DNA from: Streptomyces paludis
GTDB lineage: Bacteria > Actinomycetota > Actinomycetes > Streptomycetales > Streptomycetaceae
DNA: 64,000 nucleotides
Reading direction: 5' to 3'
NCBI RefSeq assembly: GCF_003344965.1
Contig: NZ_CP031194.1
Span: 5,394,001 to 5,458,000, forward strand
The notes below the pieces were generated by a model. The model was not told where the DNA came from and did not search any database. It saw only the letters and a list, made by a program, of their open reading frames with translations. A program made the position numbers and the translations under genes. This document shows positions 40,286 to 47,337 of the stretch, in pieces; position 1 is the first letter of the stretch; each line of letters opens with the position of its first letter.

Positions 40286-41062
40286 TCAGTACGGTCGCGG
40301 CAGGGTGAGGATCTCGGCTCCGTCGTCGGTGATGGCGATCGTGTGCTCGCTGTGTGCCGTCCGGCAGCCGGTCGCGCTGCGGAGCGTCCAGCCGTCGGCG
40401 TCCGTGACGAGCCGGGCGGTGTCCGCCATGACCCACGGCTCCAGCGCCAGTAGCAGCCCGGGGCGCAGGGTGTAACCACGGCCGGGACGGCCGGTGTTGG
40501 CGATGTGCGGGTCCTGGTGCATCGTCGATCCGATGCCATGGCCGCCGAACTGGGTGTTGACCGGATACCCCGCCCCGCGCAGGACCGTACCGATGGCGTG
40601 GGAGAGGTCACCGACGCGGACCCCGGGCCCGGCGGCGGCGATCCCCGCCGCCAGCGCGCGTTCGGTCGTGCTGATCAGCGCGACGCTCTCCGGGGGCCGC
40701 GCCTCGCCCACGAGGAAGCTGATGGCGGCGTCCGCGGCGACACCGCCCTTGGAGACGGCCAGGTCGAGCGTCAGCAGATCGCCGTCCGCGAGCCGGTAGT
40801 CGTACGGCCGGCCGTGGAGCACGGCGTCGTTGACGGACGCGCAGACGTAGTGGCCGAAGGGGCCGTGGCCGAAGGACGGCGCGTAGTCGACGTAGCAGGA
40901 GACCGCGCCCGCCTCGGTGATCAGGGCCTTGGCCCACCGGTCGAGGTCCATCAGGTTCGTACCGACCGCGCTGCGGTCCTTGAGTGTCCGGAGTACGTCG
41001 GCGACCACGGCGCCGGTCTCCCGCGCGCGGGACAGCAGGGTGGGGTTGAGGATCTCGATCAT
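40286..41062 (-). CDS. map: Type I methionine aminopeptidase
   Basis: A 258-residue enzyme of normal MetAP-I length that removes the initiator Met. The metal ligands are visible: D-L-A-V-S-K-G-G-V-A-A-D-A-A (two Asp), F-G-G-H-G-I-G (His), L-A-L-E-P-W (Glu) and S-E-H-T-I-A-I-T (Glu), with the substrate His in S-F-G-H-G-P-F-G-H. ATG 41062 is chosen because AAAGG precedes it by 7 nt; the upstream in-frame start lacks this. Streptomycetes carry other map genes, so this is probably an accessory copy. It is transcribed against the cluster and shares a palindromic control region with the radical SAM gene. A role in trimming peptide is possible but unproven. Confidence 0.9.
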   Translation of the reverse strand: MIEILNPTLLSRARETGAVVADVLRTLKDRSAVGTNLMDLDRWAKALITEAGAVSCYVDYAPSFGHGPFGHYVCASVNDAVLHGRPYDYRLADGDLLTLDLAVSKGGVAADAAISFLVGEARPPESVALISTTERALAAGIAAAGPGVRVGDLSHAIGTVLRGAGYPVNTQFGGHGIGSTMHQDPHIANTGRPGRGYTLRPGLLLALEPWVMADTARLVTDADGWTLRSATGCRTAHSEHTIAITDDGAEILTLPRPY

Positions 41063-41088
41063 GTGGCGCCTTTCGTATGCGACCAATA

Positions 41089-41118
41089 ACTATACCGGCC
41101 ATACTTTACCGGTATAAG
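41089..41118. promoter_or_regulatory. Inverted repeat over divergent promoters of map and radical SAM genes
   Basis: TATACCGG (41091-41098) and CCGGTATA (41109-41116) are perfect inverted arms 10 bp apart. TATAGT on the minus strand (41094-41089) and TATAAG on the plus strand (41113-41118) could be the two -10 elements. A GntR- or TetR-like dimer is a plausible ligand, but no such regulator is encoded nearby. Confidence 0.65.
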
Positions 41119-41277
41119 AATCGGGTCATGGTCCACCCGCGACCGGAATTCGCTCCTTTTTCCGGTCCGGGGGCGGTCGAACGGGACAACCTGCGGCCGT
41201 CCGTGTTTGCCTCCCGGGCAGAACAGGAACACACGCGGGGACACCCGCCCACGGTGTCGGGCGGGAGGGGGTGCGCG

Positions 41278-42732
41278 GTGCCACGTCCGCGGACAACGAC
41301 GCCGAGCGGGCCGGTCCCGGACGGTCCCGTTCCGAGCGGGCCGACGCCGGACGGTCCGGTCCCGCCCGCGGCCGTGCCCTTCGGGCAGTTCATCGTCAAG
41401 GCGCACGGGCGCTGCAACCTCGCCTGCCGCTACTGCTACCTGTACGCGGGCCCCGACCGCACCTGGCGCACCCGGCCCGCCGCCGCGTCGCCCGCCGTGC
41501 TGGACCGCACCGCGGCCCGGATCGCCGAACACGCGGCCGGGCACGGGCTGCGCGCGCTCGCGCTCGTACTGCACGGCGGCGAGCCGCTGCTCGCCGGCGC
41601 CGGGCGGCTCGCCGCGTTCGCGCGGCTGGTACGGGAGCGGGCCGGACCGGACCGCACGGTCACGGTCACCGCGCAGACCAACGGCACGCTGCTCACCGAG
41701 GACCGCGCCGCCCTCCTCGCCCGGCACGGCATCCGCGTCGGCATCAGCCTCGACGGCGGCCGGGCCGCCCACAACACCCTGCGCACCGACCACGCGGGCC
41801 GGCCGTCCTGGTCCGCCGCCACGCGCGGCGCCCGGCTGCTCGCCGCCCGGCACCCCGGGGCGTACGCGGGCATCCTCACCGTCGTCGACCCGCGGACCGA
41901 CCCCGTCGAGCTGTACGAGTCGCTGCTCGAACTGCGCCCGCCCGCGCTCGACCTGCTGCTCCCGCACGGCAACTGGACCAGCCCGCCGCGCGGTCTGCCG
42001 CCGGACCGGGTGGCGGGGGCGGACCGGCCGGCCCCGCCCGGTGGCGGCGCCACCCCGTACGGCGACTGGCTCGTCGCCGTCTTCGACCGCTGGTGGGGCG
42101 CCGGGCGGCGGGAGACGCGGATCCGGCTCTTCGAGGAGTGCGTCGCGCTGCTGCTGGGGCTGCCGGGCGCCACGGAGTCCCTGGGGCTCGACCCGGTCAA
42201 CGCGATCGTGGTCGAGACCGACGGGGCGATCGAGCAGGTCGACTCGCTCAAGTCCGCGTACGACACGGCCGCCGCCACCGGGCTCGACGTCTTCCGCCAC
42301 TCCTTCGACGACGCCCTGCGCCACCCCGGCGTCGCCGCCCGCCAGTCCGGCACCGGAGCGCTGGCCGCCCGCTGTCTGGCCTGCCCACTGCTCACCATCT
42401 GCGGCGGCGGCCACTACGCCCACCGCTACCGAGCCGGCCACGGCTTCCGCAACCCCTCCGTGTACTGCGCCGACCTCGACCGCCTGATCCGCCACATCGC
42501 GACCAGGCTCAGCGAAGCCGCCCACGCCACCGCGCCTGAGGCTGCGCACGCCGCCGGGCCCGAAACCGGGCACGCCGCCACGCCGAAAGCCGCGTCCGGA
42601 GCAAGGTCCGAAGCCGCGCGCGTCGCCGCACCGAAAGCCGTGTCCGGAGCCGGGCCCGAGGCCGCCCACGCCACCGCACCCGAGGCTGCCCGCCCCGCCG
42701 CCCACCCCGCCCCGCCGAAAGCCGCGCCGTGA
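41278..42732 (+). CDS. FxsB-like radical SAM/SPASM peptide maturase
   Basis: A 484-residue enzyme. The radical SAM cluster is C46-x3-C50-x2-C53 in G-R-C-N-L-A-C-R-Y-C-Y-L-Y. Then come L-H-G-G-E-P-L-L (SAM-binding GGE), Q-T-N-G-T-L and I-S-L-D-G-G. The SPASM-like C-part has C-L-A-C-P-L-L-T-I-C-G-G-G-H-Y-A-H-R-Y-R and N-P-S-V-Y-C-A-D-L, and D-G-A-I-E-Q-V-D-S-L-K is typical of FxsB. It should crosslink the FNNAF peptide. GTG 41278 follows GGGAGGGG. The tail (42514-42729) is nine octapeptide repeats running right to the stop. It overlaps the HExxH gene by 4 bp; in typical FxsB proteins the HExxH part is fused, here it is separate. Confidence 0.9.
   Translation: MPRPRTTTPSGPVPDGPVPSGPTPDGPVPPAAVPFGQFIVKAHGRCNLACRYCYLYAGPDRTWRTRPAAASPAVLDRTAARIAEHAAGHGLRALALVLHGGEPLLAGAGRLAAFARLVRERAGPDRTVTVTAQTNGTLLTEDRAALLARHGIRVGISLDGGRAAHNTLRTDHAGRPSWSAATRGARLLAARHPGAYAGILTVVDPRTDPVELYESLLELRPPALDLLLPHGNWTSPPRGLPPDRVAGADRPAPPGGGATPYGDWLVAVFDRWWGAGRRETRIRLFEECVALLLGLPGATESLGLDPVNAIVVETDGAIEQVDSLKSAYDTAAATGLDVFRHSFDDALRHPGVAARQSGTGALAARCLACPLLTICGGGHYAHRYRAGHGFRNPSVYCADLDRLIRHIATRLSEAAHATAPEAAHAAGPETGHAATPKAASGARSEAARVAAPKAVSGAGPEAAHATAPEAARPAAHPAPPKAAP
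42514..42729 (+). repeat. Nine 24-bp (octapeptide) tandem repeats at the maturase C-terminus
   Basis: Units of 8 residues fill the last 72 codons exactly: EAAHATAP, EAAHAAGP, ETGHAATP, KAASGARS, EAARVAAP, KAVSGAGP, EAAHATAP, EAARPAAH, PAPPKAAP. The repeat ends at the stop codon. It probably encodes a flexible linker and may vary in copy number. Confidence 0.9.
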
Positions 42733-44150
42733 ACTCCGCCGTCCCCGAGGCCGTGCTCCGGGAGCTTGGGCGTACGGAAGGCGGTACGGACGCCCTGCGT
42801 CTCCTCGTTCGTGATCAGCACACCCGACGGCTCGTCCTCCTGCGGGCCGTACTCGACGCCGCCGCGGACGCCCCCGCCTCCGTCTGTCCGCCCGCGCTCC
42901 GGGACCGGCTGGGCGAGGACTGGGCGCTGCTCGAAGCCGCCGAGCGCGCCGACCGGGACGCCGTACGGGCCGTGCTGCTCTACCCGCTCGCCGGGCCGTG
43001 GGCCGAGCGGACGCTCCACGGCCTCACCGCCGAGCCCCCAGCCCCAGCAACCGCCACCGCGCCCGCGCCCACGCCCGGACTCGACCGCGACCTCGGCCAC
43101 TTCGGCGCGCTCACCGCCGCCGCAGCGGTCCGCGCCCGGCTGCCCTTCGCCGTACGCCTCACCGCCCGCGGCGGGCTGCTCCCGCTGCCCACCCTCGGCG
43201 CCCTGCGCACCGGACCGGGACCGTACGCCCCGGCCGAACCGGTCGACGTCGCCCTCAAGGACGGCCGGGTCACGCTGCGGCCGGAGAGCGGCCCGCCCGT
43301 CATCGTCACGGCCGACACCCATGGCGCCCGCTCCGCCGACCCCCGCTGGCTGCCGCTGCTCACCCTGCCGGCCATCCGGCCCGGCGCCGCCCCCGTACCG
43401 CTGGACGACCTCGACCCGTACCGCACCGTGGGCGGCGGACCGCAGCGGTACGGGCTGTCCGTCGCCGGGCCCGACCCGCGCGCCCGCGCCGACTGGGCCG
43501 GGCTCTGGTCGCGTACGGCGCCACTGCTCGGCGCCGGCGGGCCGCACCGTACCGCCGAGACCGCGGCCCTGCTGCGCTGCCTCGTCCCGCTCGCCCCGCC
43601 GCCCGGAGTAGACCCCGCGGACCGGGGCCGGGCCCAGTGCAGCGGCACCCGGCGCGACGCGTTCGGCGCCGTCCTCAGCTCCCGGCCCGCCACCCCCGAA
43701 CACCTCGCCACGACACTCGTGCACGAACTCCAGCACGCCAAACTCGACGCCCTCGCCACCCTCGTCCCGCTGCACCACGAGGACCCCGCGCCCCGCCACT
43801 TCGCCCCCTGGCGCACCGACCCGCGCCCCTTCGACGGCCTCCTCCAGGGCGCCTACTCCCATCTCGCGCTGGCCGGCCACTGGCAGCGCCTCGCGCTCGG
43901 CGCCGAGCGGCTCCCCCGGCGCGAACTGGCCTGGTCGGAGCACGCCCGCTGCCGCGAACAGGTCGGCGCCGTCCTGCCCGTGCTGGCCGGCTCCGGCGCC
44001 CTCACCCGCGAGGGGCGTGTCCTCGTCAACGAGATGATCACCGTCTACCACCGGCTGGCCGACCACCCGCCACCGGCCGGACACCTCGCCCGCGCCACCG
44101 CTTACGTACGCACCGCACGGGTGATCTGGCGCCAGCGGAACGGAACATGA
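42729..44150 (+). CDS. HExxH-motif peptide-modification protein
   Basis: A 473-residue protein translationally coupled to the maturase (GTGA overlap). The metal motif H-E-L-Q-H is at residues 332-336 (L-V-H-E-L-Q-H-A-K-L-D), followed by G-A-Y-S-H-L-A-L-A-G-H-W. This matches the family once called HEXXH motif-containing putative peptide modification protein. To my recollection members are now described as alpha-ketoglutarate-dependent peptide beta-hydroxylases rather than proteases. It could hydroxylate a residue of the FNNAF core, perhaps Asn; that is inference. No signal peptide or TM helix is seen. It is usually fused to FxsB. Confidence 0.85.
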   Translation: MNSAVPEAVLRELGRTEGGTDALRLLVRDQHTRRLVLLRAVLDAAADAPASVCPPALRDRLGEDWALLEAAERADRDAVRAVLLYPLAGPWAERTLHGLTAEPPAPATATAPAPTPGLDRDLGHFGALTAAAAVRARLPFAVRLTARGGLLPLPTLGALRTGPGPYAPAEPVDVALKDGRVTLRPESGPPVIVTADTHGARSADPRWLPLLTLPAIRPGAAPVPLDDLDPYRTVGGGPQRYGLSVAGPDPRARADWAGLWSRTAPLLGAGGPHRTAETAALLRCLVPLAPPPGVDPADRGRAQCSGTRRDAFGAVLSSRPATPEHLATTLVHELQHAKLDALATLVPLHHEDPAPRHFAPWRTDPRPFDGLLQGAYSHLALAGHWQRLALGAERLPRRELAWSEHARCREQVGAVLPVLAGSGALTREGRVLVNEMITVYHRLADHPPPAGHLARATAYVRTARVIWRQRNGT

Positions 44151-44229
44151 CGCACCCTCCGGCAAGGATGGAAAGCCGGGCCCGCCGGGTATGTTAAAAG
44201 GGCGTATGACGATGCAGGGAGACGGTCGA

Positions 44230-47200
44230 ATGCCCGGAGCGCGCAGTCCAGTTGGAGCATCCGGGCCGCAGGTTGTCACCATCAGTCACGCCGGTTTCAA
44301 CCGGGCCTGGGCGGCCTGGATCGGCGACCGGCTGGAGCGCCGCGGCCTCTCCGTCGTCCACCAGCGGTGGTATCCGCTGGACGACGTCCCCCTCGCCGAC
44401 TATCTGCGCGACCTGCTCCTCGCGCCCGGCCCCGTGCTCGTCATCCTCAGCGACTGGTACTTCCAGCTCGGCCCCCGCAGCCACGACGAGTGGAACCACG
44501 CCCTGCGCACCGTGGTGGAGCCCGCCCGCGACCGCTTCGCCGCCGTCAGCGTCACCACCGCACCGCTGCCCAGCGCCACCACCGTCTTCGCCGCGGCCGA
44601 CCTGACCACCGTCGGGGAGACGGAGGCCGAACGGCGCGTCCTGGCCCGCCTCGGGCTGCCCACCGACCCCGTACCGCCACCGGTCCACGGCGACACCCGG
44701 CGCGCGCCCCGCTATCCGGCCGACATCCCCGACGTATGGGGCGGCGTGCCCCGCCGCAACACCCGCTTCACCGGCCGCGAGACCCTCCTCGGCGACGCCT
44801 ACGAGGCGCTCCAGGCGGCCGGCCGGGGCGCCGGGGTGGTCACGCTGCACGGCATGTCCGGCGTCGGCAAGACCCAGCTCGCCGCCGAGTACGTGTACCG
44901 CTTCGGCGCCGAGTACGACGTCATCTGGTGGATCGCCGCCGACAAGCGCGTCACCTGCCGCCAGCGCCTCGCCGAACTCGCCCCCGCCCTCGGCCTGTCC
45001 ACCGGCGTCGAGTACGGCGAGCGGCTGCGCGCGGCCCGCGACGCGCTGCGCCGGGGCGACCCGTACAGCCGCTGGCTGCTGGTCTTCGACGGCGCCGACG
45101 AACCCGACCAGATCTGGGACCTGGTGCCCACCGGACCCGGCCATGTGCTGATCACCGCGCGCAACCCGGAGTGGGGCGAGCACAACAGCACCCTGCTGGA
45201 GATCCCCGTCTACGACCGCGACGAGTCGGTCGCCTTCGTCCGCCGCCGCGCCCCGCGCCTCAGCTACGGCGAGGCCGCGCGGCTCGCCGTGGCGCTGGAG
45301 GACCTGCCGCTGCTCCTCGACCAGACGGCCGGCTGGCTCAACGACTCCGACATGACCGTCGAGGAGTACATCGAGCTGCTGCGCGGCGGCATCGACCAGG
45401 ACGTCGTCCGTGTCTCCGCCGACTTCCCGCTCGCCTTCCAGACCGGCTGGTCGATACTGCTCAACAAACTCCGCGAGACGGTCCCCGAATCCGTCGACCT
45501 GCTGCGGCTGTGCACCTTCTTCGCGCCCGGCGCCATCCCCGTACGGCTGGTGCGCGACCTGCCCCCCGACACCCTCCCGGAGAAGCTCCGCGGCCTCGTC
45601 GCCGACCCCGTCCGCTGGACGCGCGCGATCAACAAGCTCCGCCAGTACGCCGTCGTGCGCGCCGCCGGGGTCGGTGAGCGCGAGGTCAGGGACCAGATCG
45701 GGGACGTGGGCCCCGGACTGCCCGGCGACACCCTCTACATGCACCGCATGGTCCACCAGATCGTCCACCAGGACATGCCCGAGCAGGACCACCGCGACTT
45801 CATCGAGGTGGTCCGCCGCGCCCTGGTCGCCGCCGACCCGCACCGCCCCACCGACACCCGGCTCTGGCCCCGGTACGCGGAGATCACCCCGCATCTGAAG
45901 TGGGCCGACGTCCTGCGCAGCACCGACCCCGGCGTCCACACGCTCGTCCTCAACTGCCTGCGCTACATGTATCTCTCCGGCGAGTACAAGGCCGGCATCA
46001 AACTCGGCGGACGCGCCCTGGCCGCCTGGAAGACACTCCTGGGCGAGACCCACCCCAGGATCTGGGACGTCGGCTACCACTACGCCAACCTGCTGCGGGC
46101 CGTCGGAGACTACGCGGGCACGGAGGCCATCGAGCGCGCCGCCTACGAACAGCTGCGCGCCGAGCGCGGCCCGCAGGACCTGGAACATCTGCGCGCCGCG
46201 GGCGGCCTCGCCGCGTCCCTGCGCCATCTCGCCCGCTACGACGAGGCGTACGAGATCTCCCGCCGCCAGTACGCCGCGTACCGCGAACTCCTCGGTGAGC
46301 AGGACACCCGCACCCTCAACGCCCAGAACAACCTGGCCGTCGCACTGCGGCTGTTCGGCCGGTACGAGGAGGCCCTCGACCTCGACCGGCGCACCCTGGA
46401 GGCCCGCCGGCTGCTGCTGCGCCCGCGCCACAACTGGACGCTCTTCTCGGAGATCAACTACACCACGGACCTACGGCTCCTCGGCCGCTACCCCGAGGCG
46501 GAGTCGCTCCAGTCGCAGAGCGTGCGCGTGCACCGGATCGTCATGGGCCGGGACAATCCGCAGACCCTGCGCGCCGAGTACAACCTCGCCTTCTGCCTCT
46601 ACCGCGCGGGCGACCGCGTCCGGGCCGGCGAGCTGTTCAGCCAGGTGCTGGAGAGCTGCGAGCGGGTCCTCGGTGATCACGACCCGCTGACCATCATGTT
46701 CGCCGCCGGACAGAGCTGCTTCGCCCGTGAGCACGGCGACATCGACCAGGCCAGGGAGATAAGCGAACAGGTCGTCAGCAGACATCTGGAGCTGCTGGGC
46801 GAGGGCCATCCGTACGTCACCGGCACCCGCGCCAACCACGCGCTGATCCTGCGCGGGGTCGGGGAACGCGACCAGGCCCATGTCCTCATCGAGAACTCCC
46901 TCGCGGGCATGACGGCGGCGGTCGGGGAGCGCCATCCCTGGACCCTGGGCTGCGCCATCAACGCCTCCGCGCTGCGCAGTCTCGTCGGCGACCCGGAGGG
47001 CGCCGCCACCCTGACCGGCGAGACGATCGCCCGCGCCACCGAGGCCCTGGGCCGCACCCACCCACTGACCCTCTCGGCCCGCATCGCCCACGCGGCCGAC
47101 CTGCGGGGACTGCGGGACGCCCAGCGCGCCGAGAAGACCGAGGGCGAGGCCCTGGACGACCTGGCGGCCACCCTGGGCCCGCAACACGTCCACACCGTCG

Positions 47201-47247
47201 CGGCCCGCTCCCGCAACCGCCCTTACTGGGACTTCGAGCCGCTCTGA
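44230..47247 (+). CDS. FxSxx-COOH system TIR-like/NB-ARC/TPR protein (FxsT-like)
   Basis: A 1,005-residue STAND-type protein. Residues 13-125 form a TIR-like domain of the FxsC type (V-V-T-I-S-H-A-G-F-N-R-A-W-A-A-W-I, V-L-V-I-L-S-D-W-Y-F). The NB-ARC ATPase has P-loop G-M-S-G-V-G-K-T (208-215) and Walker B R-W-L-L-V-F-D-G. From about 560 to the end are TPR repeats (N-A-Q-N-N-L-A-V-A-L-R-L-F-G-R-Y-E-E-A-L). ATG 44230 is chosen because GGGAG lies 8 nt upstream; ATGs at 44191, 44206 and 44212 are alternatives. Related proteins are labelled FxSxx-COOH system TPR proteins. It may sense the peptide or an invader and signal through the TIR-like domain. Confidence 0.88.
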   Translation: MPGARSPVGASGPQVVTISHAGFNRAWAAWIGDRLERRGLSVVHQRWYPLDDVPLADYLRDLLLAPGPVLVILSDWYFQLGPRSHDEWNHALRTVVEPARDRFAAVSVTTAPLPSATTVFAAADLTTVGETEAERRVLARLGLPTDPVPPPVHGDTRRAPRYPADIPDVWGGVPRRNTRFTGRETLLGDAYEALQAAGRGAGVVTLHGMSGVGKTQLAAEYVYRFGAEYDVIWWIAADKRVTCRQRLAELAPALGLSTGVEYGERLRAARDALRRGDPYSRWLLVFDGADEPDQIWDLVPTGPGHVLITARNPEWGEHNSTLLEIPVYDRDESVAFVRRRAPRLSYGEAARLAVALEDLPLLLDQTAGWLNDSDMTVEEYIELLRGGIDQDVVRVSADFPLAFQTGWSILLNKLRETVPESVDLLRLCTFFAPGAIPVRLVRDLPPDTLPEKLRGLVADPVRWTRAINKLRQYAVVRAAGVGEREVRDQIGDVGPGLPGDTLYMHRMVHQIVHQDMPEQDHRDFIEVVRRALVAADPHRPTDTRLWPRYAEITPHLKWADVLRSTDPGVHTLVLNCLRYMYLSGEYKAGIKLGGRALAAWKTLLGETHPRIWDVGYHYANLLRAVGDYAGTEAIERAAYEQLRAERGPQDLEHLRAAGGLAASLRHLARYDEAYEISRRQYAAYRELLGEQDTRTLNAQNNLAVALRLFGRYEEALDLDRRTLEARRLLLRPRHNWTLFSEINYTTDLRLLGRYPEAESLQSQSVRVHRIVMGRDNPQTLRAEYNLAFCLYRAGDRVRAGELFSQVLESCERVLGDHDPLTIMFAAGQSCFAREHGDIDQAREISEQVVSRHLELLGEGHPYVTGTRANHALILRGVGERDQAHVLIENSLAGMTAAVGERHPWTLGCAINASALRSLVGDPEGAATLTGETIARATEALGRTHPLTLSARIAHAADLRGLRDAQRAEKTEGEALDDLAATLGPQHVHTVAARSRNRPYWDFEPL

Positions 47248-47274
47248 CACGGAGCGACGCGCGCCGTGCGTACG

Positions 47275-47321
47275 CCGGAGGGCCCGGCCCCGCGGATTTC
47301 TCGCGGGGCCGGGCCCTCCGG
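47275..47321. terminator. Very strong bidirectional terminator
   Basis: A perfect 20-bp stem (47275-47294 with 47302-47321) with a 7-nt loop separates the convergent FxsT-like gene and kgd. Confidence 0.92.
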
Positions 47322-47337
47322 TTCGTACGGGCGCGGG

